The notes beneath the pieces were generated by a model. That model was not told the origin of the DNA, searched no databases, and saw only the letters and a program-made list of their open reading frames with translations. 64,000 bases of DNA from CAIWHR01 sp963708855 (GTDB lineage Bacteria > Pseudomonadota > Gammaproteobacteria > Burkholderiales > Casimicrobiaceae): the NCBI GenBank assembly GCA_963708855.1, contig CAVPUM010000028.1, positions 1 to 64,000 on the forward strand, written 5' to 3'. A program made the translations under genes and the position numbers. Below are positions 1 through 7,618 of this stretch, piece after piece. Each line of letters starts with the position of its first letter. Within the stretch, counting starts at the first letter, position 1.

Positions 1-1155
1 GCGGCATGGCTTGGCGAGGACGGGGCTCCCGCACCCGCCGCAGTGGCGAAGTCGGTGTCGCGCAGCGCGTGGCGGACCCGCGTGGATACGGCCGGCGCCG
101 CGACGGCCGAAACGTGTTCCCCGGAGATGCCCGCGTTCTGGCTCTACTCGTCGGGGACGACCGGGCTGCCGAAAGCCGTCGTGCATGCGCACCGGGTCGT
201 CCCGGCGGTGGCGCGTTGCGGCATCGAGGTGCTCGGCATCGGCGCCTCCGATCGCCTGTTCGCGCCGTCGCGCCTTTTCTTCGCGTATCCGCTGGCCAAC
301 AGCCTTTTCACCGGTCTCGTCTGCGGCGCGACCGTGATCCTGCAGCGGGAGTGGCCGACCGTCGACAATGTCACGGCGACGGCCGCCCGCGATCGCCCGA
401 CCGTGTTCTTCGGCGTTCCCGCGTTCTACCGCGCCCTGTTGCACGAGGGAAGGGCCGGGGCGATCGCACGCGGTCTGCGGTTGGCGGTGTCCGCCGGCGA
501 GGCCATCGCCCCTGCGCTGGCGGAGCAATGGCGCATCGCGACCGATGTGCCGACCTGGGATGGCTTTGGCACGTCGGAAACGCTCGCGCTGATGCTCGTC
601 GGGCGACCCCGGTCCGGCGCTGCGACGGTGCTTCGATCCGCGCCCGGTGTCACCGTAGCGTCCGCGACTGCGGAAGCCGGCCTGTACCACCTGGCATTGC
701 GTGCGCCTACGGTAGCCCTTGGCTACTGGAATCGCGAAACCGAAGAGCGCGCGTCATTCGGTCCCGGTGGCTTCACTCCCGGCGATCGGTTCGCGCCGGC
801 CGGGGATGGCTGGCATTACGCCGGTCGCGCCGACACGCTCGTGAAGGTGCGCGGTCGCTGGGTGAGCCTGCCCGAGGTCGAAGCCGTGATCGCTGCGGCG
901 GCCGGACCCGCCCTGCGCGAGGTCGCGTTGATCGCGCTCGCGGACGGGGACGGTCTCACCACGCTCGTTGCAGCCTATGTGAGCGAAGGCGACGAGGTCG
1001 CCGCATCGGCGGCGCTGCAACGCGCGCTGGCGCCGTTGCCACCCTATCAGCGCCCGACGCGCTGCGTTGCGTTCGACGCGCTGCCCCGCACGGTCACCGG
1101 CAAGCTGCTGCGGAGGGAGCTGGTTGCGCGAATCGAATATGGCGCGCCAACATAG
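1..1155 (+). CDS. Acyl-CoA ligase of the benzoate-CoA ligase family (5' truncated)
   Basis: The open frame runs from the first base, so the N-terminus lies outside the window; 384 residues are visible. It carries the AMP-binding signature YSSGTTGLPK near residue 50, the adenylate-forming C-terminal domain (RADTLVKVRGRW) and the lysine loop TVTGKLLRREL near the end. Enzymes of this class activate a carboxylic acid to an acyl-AMP and then transfer it to CoA. The overall pattern is closest to benzoate/aryl-CoA ligases, but the substrate cannot be read from this part. It converges on folA with a 24-base gap. Confidence 0.8.
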   Translation, partial: AAWLGEDGAPAPAAVAKSVSRSAWRTRVDTAGAATAETCSPEMPAFWLYSSGTTGLPKAVVHAHRVVPAVARCGIEVLGIGASDRLFAPSRLFFAYPLANSLFTGLVCGATVILQREWPTVDNVTATAARDRPTVFFGVPAFYRALLHEGRAGAIARGLRLAVSAGEAIAPALAEQWRIATDVPTWDGFGTSETLALMLVGRPRSGAATVLRSAPGVTVASATAEAGLYHLALRAPTVALGYWNRETEERASFGPGGFTPGDRFAPAGDGWHYAGRADTLVKVRGRWVSLPEVEAVIAAAAGPALREVALIALADGDGLTTLVAAYVSEGDEVAASAALQRALAPLPPYQRPTRCVAFDALPRTVTGKLLRRELVARIEYGAPT

Positions 1156-1179
1156 CCGAAACGTTGCCGCGACCCGGCG

Positions 1180-1758
1180 TCAGGCAGCGGCTGATTCGCG
1201 CTCGTAGGTGACGTACGCATACGCAAATCCGTCGGGCCGATCCGGCGGGCGGACTTCACGCGCGGTTTCCCGCCAGTGGTTGCGGTCGAATGGCGGAAAC
1301 CGCGCGTCGCCGTCGAAACTGCGCGCGATTTCCGTCAGGTGAAGCGTGGTGGCGAACGGGAGGGCGGCGCGATAGATCTCGCCGCCGCCGATGCAGAACA
1401 CAGGTTCCGGCAGCCGGACGCAGCCGAGTGCCGCGGCGAACGAGGACGCGGTGTCGGCGCCGGCGGCGGCGTAGCAATGCTGCCGTGTCACGACGATGTT
1501 CTGCCGGTCCGGCAACGCCCGCGGCAGCGACTCCCAGGTCTTGCGGCCCATGATCACCGCGTGGCCAAGGGTCAGCGCGCGAAAGCGCTTGAGGTCTTCG
1601 GGAAGTCGCCACGGAAGCTTGTCGCCCGCACCGATGACACCATTCGCGGCGACGGCGGCGATCAACGCGATCCCGGGCGGCGGGGAGGCACCTGTCGCTG
1701 CGCCCGTCGCCGGTGAATTTTGCGCCGCTCGCCGCGGTGCCGCCCGGTGGGGTGTCAT
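1180..1758 (-). CDS. folA: Dihydrofolate reductase
   Basis: Reduces dihydrofolate to tetrahydrofolate with NADPH in the cytoplasm. The 192-residue product has the family hallmarks: the first strand IALIAAVAANGVIG, LPWRLPEDLKRF with the substrate-binding acid, the NADPH-binding segment MGRKTWESLP, and FCIGGGEIY. An unusual 28-residue proline/alanine-rich stretch precedes the fold when the ATG at 1758 is used, so a later non-ATG start is possible. The gene is divergent from the histidine kinase, with about 29 bases between starts, so their promoters must overlap. A second folate gene, folP, lies at 45844. Confidence 0.93.
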   Translation of the reverse strand: MTPHRAAPRRAAQNSPATGAATGASPPPGIALIAAVAANGVIGAGDKLPWRLPEDLKRFRALTLGHAVIMGRKTWESLPRALPDRQNIVVTRQHCYAAAGADTASSFAAALGCVRLPEPVFCIGGGEIYRAALPFATTLHLTEIARSFDGDARFPPFDRNHWRETAREVRPPDRPDGFAYAYVTYERESAAA

Positions 1759-1787
1759 AATTGCTGCAGATTATAACGGCGGCTCAC

Positions 1788-3284
1788 GTGTATTACCCCC
1801 GTTCGTTCCTCAAATTCATCCTGCTTGGCTTCCTGCTGGTGAGCCTTCCGCTGCTCTATGCGCTGGGCGAGTTGATACTGTCGCTCGACCAGCTGCAGAC
1901 GCAGGGTCGGGAGGCGGTGCAGCAGGCGGCCCAGGCGGGACGCGCAAGCCGGCAGCTGTTCGAGCAGACGGGAACGCTCGAGCGCATCGTGCGGCAGCAT
2001 CTGATTCTCGAGGACAGTGCGCTGCTCGACGACTACGATCGCATCCGCCAGGAATTCCAGAGCACGGCGGCGCAGCTCGCGCTGCTGCCGCTCGATCCCG
2101 AGCCGTTGGCGGCGCTCGCGGCGTTGACCAATAGCGAAGACCGGCTGCGCGGGCTGCTCACGTTGCCGCAGCGGTCTGCGGAAACGCAGGCTCAGCTCGC
2201 GGACGGCTACGCGCGCCTCGCGGATGGCGCGCGGACGATGCTCACCGCCACGAACCGGCTGACCGAAAGCGCCATCGAGCGCCTGCAGGAGATCGCGACG
2301 CAGGGGCGGCAGAAGTGGTTGTACCTCGCGCTTGCCACGGCGGCCATCGCGCTCGCGCTGGCGATTCTCTTCGCGGTGCTGATCGCGCGTCCGATCCGGC
2401 AGCTCGATCAGGCAATCCGCCGGATGGGCACCGCCGATTTCGGCCACCGGATCGAGGTCAACGGGCCGCAGGATCTGCGCTACCTCGGGCAGCGCCTCGA
2501 ATGGCTGCGCTCGCGGCTGCACGATCTCGAGGAACAGCAGAACCGGTTCCTGCGGCACGTTTCGCACGAGCTCAAGACCCCGCTGACCGCGGTACGCGAA
2601 GGGGCGGAGCTGCTGCGCGACAACGTGGGCGGCAAACTGTCGCCGGAACAGCGCGAAATCGTGGGCATCGTGCGCCAGAACACGCTGTCGCTGCAGAAGC
2701 TGATCGAGGACCTGCTCAGTTACCACCAGACGCGAGCGCTGGAGCCGCAGGCGGCAGGGTCCGTCTCCTTGTTCGAAGTCGTGCGGCGCGTGCTGAGCGA
2801 GCACAAGCTCGCGGCGCTGGCGCGAATGGTGACGTTCGAGCAGCAACTCGAGCCCGCGCTGGTGGTCGGCGATGTCGTCAAGCTGCGCACCATCGTCGAC
2901 AATCTCCTGTCCAACGCGATCAAGTATTCGCCGCGATCGGCGCCGATCGCGGTCAGGCTCGGCACCGAACGCGGCTTTGCCGTGCTGGACGTTGTCGACT
3001 GCGGCCCCGGCATCGACCTGCAGGAGCGCGAGCGGATCTTCGACTCGTTCTACCAGGGCGCCCCGCCCGTGGACGGCCGAGTCAAGGGCTCCGGCCTCGG
3101 GCTTGCGATCGCGCGTGAATATGCGCTCGCGCATGGCGGCCGGATCGAGGTCCGGGATCGTGCGGATCATGAGAGCGGCGCCCACTTCCGGTTGTGGTTG
3201 CCGCTGGCGGCCAGTGGCGTGGGGACCTCCGCGCGCTCCGACGAAAGCGCGGAGGCGCCGGTCACGCTGATGGGGGGGCGATGA
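1788..3284 (+). CDS. glrK: Sensor histidine kinase, GlrK/QseE type
   Basis: Inner-membrane sensor kinase of 498 residues. TM1 lies near residues 7-29, a periplasmic coiled-coil-rich sensor follows, TM2 is at about 177-201, then a HAMP linker. The HisKA box HVSHELKTPL has His260 as phospho-acceptor. The HATPase domain has an N-box near 369-380, G1 from Asp404 and G2 GSGLGLAI at 434. The GTG at 1788 is preferred because it gives the family N-terminus MYYPRSFLKF; a TTG at 1761 would extend it. The stop overlaps the next start as ATGA. A lipoprotein and a sigma-54 response regulator follow, which is the glrK-qseG-glrR order of enterobacteria. Confidence 0.88.
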   Translation: MYYPRSFLKFILLGFLLVSLPLLYALGELILSLDQLQTQGREAVQQAAQAGRASRQLFEQTGTLERIVRQHLILEDSALLDDYDRIRQEFQSTAAQLALLPLDPEPLAALAALTNSEDRLRGLLTLPQRSAETQAQLADGYARLADGARTMLTATNRLTESAIERLQEIATQGRQKWLYLALATAAIALALAILFAVLIARPIRQLDQAIRRMGTADFGHRIEVNGPQDLRYLGQRLEWLRSRLHDLEEQQNRFLRHVSHELKTPLTAVREGAELLRDNVGGKLSPEQREIVGIVRQNTLSLQKLIEDLLSYHQTRALEPQAAGSVSLFEVVRRVLSEHKLAALARMVTFEQQLEPALVVGDVVKLRTIVDNLLSNAIKYSPRSAPIAVRLGTERGFAVLDVVDCGPGIDLQERERIFDSFYQGAPPVDGRVKGSGLGLAIAREYALAHGGRIEVRDRADHESGAHFRLWLPLAASGVGTSARSDESAEAPVTLMGGR

Positions 3285-4030
3285 TTTCGCACCTGGCGCT
3301 GCTCCTCGCCGCGGCGGTCGTTGTGTTGGCCGGCTGCGCGACCCCGGCCCCGCCGACACCTGTTCCGGTCGTCGCACCGGTCGTGGCACCGGTCGAGCCC
3401 GCGGCGCCGGTGGTCGTTCCTCCGCCGGTGGCGCTGATCGAGTACCCGCCGCTCGAGCCGGTCGCGGCGACGGTCGCGCCCGTCGCGGGTCCCGCTCCGG
3501 TCGTCTCCCCGCCGGAAACGGCGCGGGCGCCGGAGCCCGTCCGGGAGGCCGCGGTGCCCATCGTGGCGGCCGAGCCGTCCGAGCCGACCGAGGAGCAGCA
3601 ACTCGGTAGCCTGCTGTCCGACCTGCAACGGTTCGGAGCAATGAGTGCGGACGAGATCCGGCGCGAGCAGAACGCGGTCACACAGCTTCTCACGCGGCAG
3701 CGCAATGACTTCAACCGGATCCGCCTGGCGGTGCTCCATACCCTTGCCAAGACTCCGCAGGACGATCAGCGTGCGATGCAACTGCTGGACGCCGTGATCA
3801 AGAACAATCCGGGATCTCCGGGGGCGAAACAACTCTCCGCCGTGCTGCAGGTCCAGGTGGCCGAGCGGATGCGCGCGGTCCGCGACGAGCAGCAGAAGGC
3901 CGATGCGGCCGTGAGGAAGCTGGAAGCGCTCCGGAACATGGAGCGCGACCTGCTGCGCGATCGCATTCGCAGCGGCGGCGGTGGCGGTGGTGGCGGGTCC
4001 AGCGGTGGCGGTGGTGGGGGCGGTGGTTGA
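3281..4030 (+). CDS. QseG-like lipoprotein between GlrK and GlrR
   Basis: Predicted outer-membrane lipoprotein of 249 residues. A signal peptide ends in the lipobox LAGC (Cys19), followed by a long proline/valine/alanine-rich linker (about residues 22-105) and a helical domain around 110-220. The C-terminus is an unusual low-complexity tail of almost pure glycine with a few serines. Its position between kinase and response regulator matches QseG, which in E. coli signals to the kinase QseE/GlrK; sequence similarity itself is too low to judge by eye. ATG 3281 overlaps the kinase stop, and glrR starts 13 bases downstream. Confidence 0.72.
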   Translation: MISHLALLLAAAVVVLAGCATPAPPTPVPVVAPVVAPVEPAAPVVVPPPVALIEYPPLEPVAATVAPVAGPAPVVSPPETARAPEPVREAAVPIVAAEPSEPTEEQQLGSLLSDLQRFGAMSADEIRREQNAVTQLLTRQRNDFNRIRLAVLHTLAKTPQDDQRAMQLLDAVIKNNPGSPGAKQLSAVLQVQVAERMRAVRDEQQKADAAVRKLEALRNMERDLLRDRIRSGGGGGGGGSSGGGGGGGG

Positions 4031-4043
4031 CACCGGTTGCCGC

Positions 4044-5411
4044 ATGACGACGACGCACCCTGCCGACATTCTGCTGGTCGACGACGATCCAGACCTGCTC
4101 AAGCTCATCAGCCTGCGGCTGTCCTCGGCGGGCTACCGGGTGCGCACGGCCGACAGTGGCGAGGCGGCGCTCGCGTCGCTCGCCGTGGCCCGGCCGGGCG
4201 TCGTGGTTTCCGATTTGCGCATGCCGGGGATCGACGGCCTCCAGCTGTTCCAGGCGATTCACCGCGAGCACCCCGCGCTGCCCGTGATCATCCTCACGGC
4301 GCACGGCACGATTCCGGACGCCGTCGCTGCGACCCAGAGCGGGGTGTTCGGGTTCCTGACCAAGCCGTTCGACAGCCAGGAGCTCCTGCAGAAGGTCGCC
4401 TCGGCACTGCGCGTCGCCGGCAATTCTCCGATCACGGATCAGGGTACGACGGGCGAGTGGCGCGCGGGAATCATCACGCGCAGTCCGCGGATGGAGGACT
4501 TGCTGCGGCAGGCGCGGCTCGTCGCCGACTCGGACGCGAGCCTGCTCATCTACGGCGACTCCGGAACCGGCAAGGAGCTCCTCGCGCGCGCGATCCACCG
4601 CGCCGGTCCGCGCCGCGACAAGGCATTCGTGGCGGTGAATTGCGGGGCAATACCGGAGCCGCTGCTCGAATCCGAGCTCTTCGGTCATACCCGAGGAGCG
4701 TTCTCCGGCGCGGTCCAGGCGCACAAGGGTTTGTTCCAGGCGGCGGATGGAGGAACGATCTTCCTCGACGAGATCGGCGACATGCCGCTGGCGTTGCAGG
4801 TGAAGCTGCTTCGGGTGCTCCAGGAGGGTGAAGTGCGGCCCGTGGGCGCGACGCAGCCCATTCCCGTCGATGTCCGCGTGATCTCGGCGACGCATCGCGA
4901 CCTCGACGCGCAAAAAGCGGCCGGCCGGTTCCGCGAAGACCTCTATTACCGACTCAACGTGGTATCGCTCAAGCTGCCGGCGCTCGCCGATCGACGCGAG
5001 GACATTCCGCTGCTCGCGACGCATTTCCTGCGCCGGCTCGCCGAGCGCTACAAACGGCCGGTGCCGACGCTGGCCCCCGACGCCATGGCGTTGTTGATAG
5101 CGGCACCCTGGCCCGGCAACGTCCGGCAGCTCCTGAATCTGCTCGAGCAGGCGGTGGCGCTTGCGACCACGAGCCTCATTCCCGAATCACTCGTACAGGG
5201 CGCACTGCGCGAGGACGCCAGCGCACTGGTGCCATTCGAAGAGGCGCGCAAGACCTTCGAGCGCGACTACCTCGTGCGCCTGCTCAAGATCACGAGTGGC
5301 AACGTGACACAGGCCGCGCTTCTCGCCAAACGCAACCGCACCGAGTTCTACAAGCTCCTGCAGCGGCACCGGCTGGAGCCCGCCATGTTCAAGGAAGGCA
5401 AGGAACCCTGA
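4044..5411 (+). CDS. glrR: Sigma-54 response regulator, GlrR/QseF type
   Basis: Enhancer-binding activator of 455 residues. The receiver domain has an acidic pocket near residue 12 and phospho-acceptor Asp57 in VVSDLRMPG. The AAA+ domain carries Walker A GDSGTGKE (171-178), sigma-54 contact loop GAFSGA (218-223, Ser in place of the usual Thr), Walker B IFLDEIGD and a sensor/arginine region. The Fis-type helix-turn-helix ends in NRTEFYKLLQRHRLEP. It should act with GlrK and RNA polymerase-sigma-54. Immediately downstream are two TGTC-N10-GACA boxes and a sigma-54 promoter, strong candidates for its direct target. Confidence 0.9.
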   Translation: MTTTHPADILLVDDDPDLLKLISLRLSSAGYRVRTADSGEAALASLAVARPGVVVSDLRMPGIDGLQLFQAIHREHPALPVIILTAHGTIPDAVAATQSGVFGFLTKPFDSQELLQKVASALRVAGNSPITDQGTTGEWRAGIITRSPRMEDLLRQARLVADSDASLLIYGDSGTGKELLARAIHRAGPRRDKAFVAVNCGAIPEPLLESELFGHTRGAFSGAVQAHKGLFQAADGGTIFLDEIGDMPLALQVKLLRVLQEGEVRPVGATQPIPVDVRVISATHRDLDAQKAAGRFREDLYYRLNVVSLKLPALADRREDIPLLATHFLRRLAERYKRPVPTLAPDAMALLIAAPWPGNVRQLLNLLEQAVALATTSLIPESLVQGALREDASALVPFEEARKTFERDYLVRLLKITSGNVTQAALLAKRNRTEFYKLLQRHRLEPAMFKEGKEP

Positions 5412-5552
5412 CGCGGTACCGGTGTTCGGGGACCGCGGTCGTGGCGGTCTCGATGAGGCGAAGTCAGTCGATCGACTCCGTCCCTGCCGCACTCGGCGCG
5501 TCCATTCCAATGTCATTGTCTTGCCTCGATCGAAGGCCGCCTGGGTCTCGGG

Positions 5553-5570
5553 TGTCGTTCATATGAGACA
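5553..5570. promoter_or_regulatory. GlrR-type binding box 1
   Basis: TGTCGTTCATATGAGACA matches the TGTC-N10-GACA consensus described for GlrR at the enterobacterial glmY promoter exactly. It lies about 140 bases after the glrR stop and about 210 bases upstream of the predicted sigma-54 start site, a usual distance for an enhancer. Confidence 0.75.
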
Positions 5571-5617
5571 CGCATAGTCCTGTGGATTCATCCTATTAGC
5601 GTAATTGACACATTACC

Positions 5618-5635
5618 TGTCGGCAAAATGCGACA
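5618..5635. promoter_or_regulatory. GlrR-type binding box 2
   Basis: TGTCGGCAAAATGCGACA is a second perfect TGTC-N10-GACA match, 65 bases from the first, which is about six helical turns. It lies about 145 bases upstream of the predicted sigma-54 transcription start. Two exact matches in one 333-base gap just after glrR are unlikely by chance. Confidence 0.75.
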
Positions 5636-5744
5636 AATGGTCTTCGCCTGCCAGAAGCCCACGAGCGCAAGCGTCGTGCCTGCATGCCCGGCGCCAGAGG
5701 GGAAATGGCCAAGCCGACCTACTTTGTGGTGAAGCGATTTCTCA

Positions 5745-5760
5745 TGGCACGTGAATTGCT
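5745..5760 (+). promoter_or_regulatory. Sigma-54 promoter (-24/-12)
   Basis: TGGCACGTGAATTGCT matches the sigma-54 consensus TGGCACG-N4-TTGCW exactly, with GG and GC ten bases apart. Transcription should begin near 5771-5773, so the predicted RNA contains the ORF at 5801 and ends at the terminator at 6086. Confidence 0.85.
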
Positions 5761-5800
5761 TTGGCTTACGTGAGCAATCACCGATAGCGACCCAACGATC

Positions 5801-5965
5801 ATGGACGCCTTCTCGCCCGAACTCGCGGAACACTGGCTCGCAAGCCAGTCGATGCCAGCGGACGAGCGCTCCGGCGGTCGTGGTGAGGATTTGCTGTCGC
5901 AAGCCCAACAGGAAGCCTGGGAGGAACTCGCCGAGCGCGTCAACGCGGCGCGCAGCGTTTACTGA
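5801..5965 (+). CDS. Small ORF (54 aa) in a predicted GlrR/sigma-54 transcript
   Basis: The ORF runs ATG to TGA with an in-frame stop at 5771, so it cannot begin further upstream. The product is acidic and helical-looking, ending in a Glu/Ala-rich segment (QQEAWEELAERVNAARS). Third-codon positions are mostly G or C, as in real genes here. There is no obvious Shine-Dalgarno sequence, so the ORF may be poorly translated, or the transcript may act mainly as RNA. I do not recognise a family. It starts about 29 bases after the predicted sigma-54 start site and is followed by an intrinsic terminator. Confidence 0.45.
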   Translation: MDAFSPELAEHWLASQSMPADERSGGRGEDLLSQAQQEAWEELAERVNAARSVY

Positions 5966-6053
5966 TTCGATCACGAATTCGTCGAGACGGATCGTCCGCG
6001 TGGCCCGAGCATGGCTACGCAGCACGAGTCGCCGCCGACAACCGGTCCCCCTT

Positions 6054-6086
6054 GCCCGCTACCTTCCTCCCGGCGGGCTTTTTTTT
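6054..6086 (+). terminator. Intrinsic terminator of the small transcript
   Basis: Stem GCCCGC/GCGGGC with a 13-base pyrimidine-rich loop is followed by T8 at 6079-6086. It lies in the gap before the convergent nitroreductase gene. Confidence 0.75.
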
Positions 6087-6182
6087 GCCCTGTCTGCCAC
6101 GCTCCTTTGGCGCGACACGCGTCCGGGTGGCGGCATGGTCGAAATGTCGGTCCGGGGCGACCCGGGCGACGGACGTTCGGCG

Positions 6183-6767
6183 CTAGACGATGTGGCAGGC
6201 GTCGTCGAACGTCAGCCGCGGTGCGCGGGCGTGGAGCTTCGCCGGGTCCCCGTACCCCAGATTGCACAGGAAATTCGACTTGACGGTGCCTTCCGGGAAA
6301 AACGTGGCGTCGACCTTGGCGTTGTCGAAGCCGCCCATCGGCCCGCAGTCGAGCCCCAGCGCGCGCGCGGCGATGATCAGGTACGCGCCCTGCAATGTCC
6401 CGCTTTGATACGCGGTCGTCCGGATGAGCGCCGGCTTGCCCAGGAAACCGCTCCGCGCATCGCGGTGCGGAACGAGCAGCGGCAGCTTGTCGTGGAACTG
6501 GAGATCGTAGGCGACGATTGCCGTTACCGGGGCCGCCATCGTCTGCGCCACGTTGCCGGCATCCAGCGCGGGCCGAAGCTGCTCCTTGGCCTCGGCGCTC
6601 CTCACGAATGCGATCCGCGCCGGGCAGCAGTTGGACGACGTCGGCCCCCACTTCATCAATTCGTACATGGCATGCAGTGTGTCGTCGGTGACGGGTCGGG
6701 CCGTCCAGGCGCGGTGCGTGCGGGCGGTGCGGAAGATGCGGTCGAGGGCGTCGGCGGCCAGAGTCAT
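6183..6767 (-). CDS. Nitroreductase, RutE/HadB-type malonic semialdehyde reductase
   Basis: FMN-dependent oxidoreductase of 194 residues. The opening DALDRIFRTARTHRAW, the segment MKWGPTSSNCCPAR and the late GPMGGFDNAKVD are typical of the RutE/HadB branch, which reduces malonic semialdehyde in pyrimidine breakdown or acts on related enals. No other rut gene is nearby, so the substrate is open. ATG 6767 is chosen because AAGGAAA sits just upstream; an in-frame start at 6806 lacks such a site. Convergent with the small GlrR-controlled transcript. Confidence 0.85.
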   Translation of the reverse strand: MTLAADALDRIFRTARTHRAWTARPVTDDTLHAMYELMKWGPTSSNCCPARIAFVRSAEAKEQLRPALDAGNVAQTMAAPVTAIVAYDLQFHDKLPLLVPHRDARSGFLGKPALIRTTAYQSGTLQGAYLIIAARALGLDCGPMGGFDNAKVDATFFPEGTVKSNFLCNLGYGDPAKLHARAPRLTFDDACHIV

Positions 6768-7031
6768 GGGATTTCCTTTGCATACGGAGCCGGGCCGGCG
6801 GGACATGGCCTTGAAGTGCCGGGGACCCGCACCGATGTTAACAATGCGGCGTCCCGAACGGGCGAGCGATTAATTCAGGTTATCGATGGTATTGGCACAA
6901 TGAATTGGACGTATCGGAGTCGCGGCGCGCAGAATCCAGGGGTGGTCGGCAAAGCAGCGCGCCGCCGGTCGATATTTCGTCGCGCGGACCGGAGGCGGAG
7001 GTTTGGCGCGGTCAACTGAAGGAGAACCACG

Positions 7032-7454
7032 ATGAAGAGTCTCAAGGGTACCAAGACGCACGACAATCTCAAGGCCGCCTTCGCCGGCGAATCGCAGGCG
7101 AACCGGCGTTATCTGTATTTCGCCAACAAGGCCGACGTCGAAGGGCAGAACGACGTCGCGGCCGTGTTCCGGTCGACGGCCGAAGGCGAGACTGGCCATG
7201 CCCACGGCCATCTCGATTACATCGCGCAGGTGGGAGATCCGGCAACGGATCTGCCGATCGGCGCCACTCGCGCGAACCTGAAGGCGGCGATCGCCGGCGA
7301 GACGCACGAATACACGGACATGTACCCGGGCATGGCCAAGTCCGCGCGCGGCGAGGGCTTCGACGAGATCGCCGACTGGTTCGAAACGCTGGCGAAGGCG
7401 GAGCGGTCGCACGCGAACCGCTTCCAGAAAGCACTCGACGCATTGGCCGATTGA
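7032..7454 (+). CDS. Rubrerythrin (diiron domain only)
   Basis: Peroxide-reducing diiron protein of 140 residues in a ferritin-like four-helix fold. Likely ligands are Glu20, Glu53 and His56 (ExxH), Glu93, and Glu124 and His127 (second ExxH). The usual C-terminal rubredoxin domain is absent, so electrons must come from a separate partner. A strong site, AAGGAG, precedes the ATG. The Fe-S protein 164 bases downstream is an obvious candidate electron donor, since the rubrerythrin/Fe-S/DUF3501 triad is a recurrent betaproteobacterial neighbourhood. Confidence 0.93.
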   Translation: MKSLKGTKTHDNLKAAFAGESQANRRYLYFANKADVEGQNDVAAVFRSTAEGETGHAHGHLDYIAQVGDPATDLPIGATRANLKAAIAGETHEYTDMYPGMAKSARGEGFDEIADWFETLAKAERSHANRFQKALDALAD

Positions 7455-7472
7455 GGCTGGAAGTTCGCGTTG

Positions 7473-7532
7473 GAGCGTCGCGCAAGGCGCGACGCTCGGT
7501 TGGTGCGTCGCGGGTCCCGCGGCGTACCAACC
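7473..7532 (+). repeat. Two consecutive hairpins between rubrerythrin and the Fe-S gene
   Basis: Hairpin 1 (7473-7497) is an 11-bp perfect stem GAGCGTCGCGC/GCGCGACGCTC with loop AAG. Hairpin 2 (7498-7532) pairs 7498-7513 with 7517-7532 with two mismatches. No T-run follows, so these look like mRNA-processing or stabilising structures rather than a terminator. Confidence 0.6.
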
Positions 7533-7618
7533 CTGATTTCGGCGGTGAAGCTCCGGTGCGAATCCAGGGCTGCAGCGTGTAGGAATGTTCACGTCCCTGT
7601 CTCGAGGCCGATCCCGGT

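Larger units (their letters stand above)
5772..6086 (+). ncRNA. Predicted ~315-nt GlrR-controlled transcript (sRNA or small mRNA)
   Basis: Bounded by a near-perfect sigma-54 promoter and a hairpin followed by eight T residues. The terminator loop contains ACCTTCCTCCC, which resembles an anti-Shine-Dalgarno sequence. In enterobacteria GlrR drives the sRNA GlmY from the same type of promoter. I see no sequence resemblance to GlmY, so this is a functional analogy only, and the RNA may simply be the mRNA of the 54-residue ORF. Confidence 0.45.

Noticed and set aside
1755..3641. 628-codon ORF antisense to glrK
   Set aside because: Shadow of the histidine kinase; composition is Arg/Gln/Leu-rich with no fold.
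5511..5534. Third GlrR box after TGTC at 5511 or 5517
   Set aside because: The right half does not match GACA at ten-base spacing for either half-site.
5605..5633. Sigma-70 promoter suggested by TTGACA at 5605
   Set aside because: No acceptable -10 at 16-18 bases, and the area is better explained by a GlrR box.
5588..6025. 145-codon minus-strand ORF over the GlrR boxes and small ORF
   Set aside because: No homology pattern, no ribosome site, and it runs across the regulatory boxes and promoter.
6891..6915. Possible sigma-54 promoter TTGGCACAATGAATTGG before rubrerythrin
   Set aside because: GG and the -12 element are 11 bases apart and the -12 reads TTGG, not TTGC. The spacing error would normally abolish activity.
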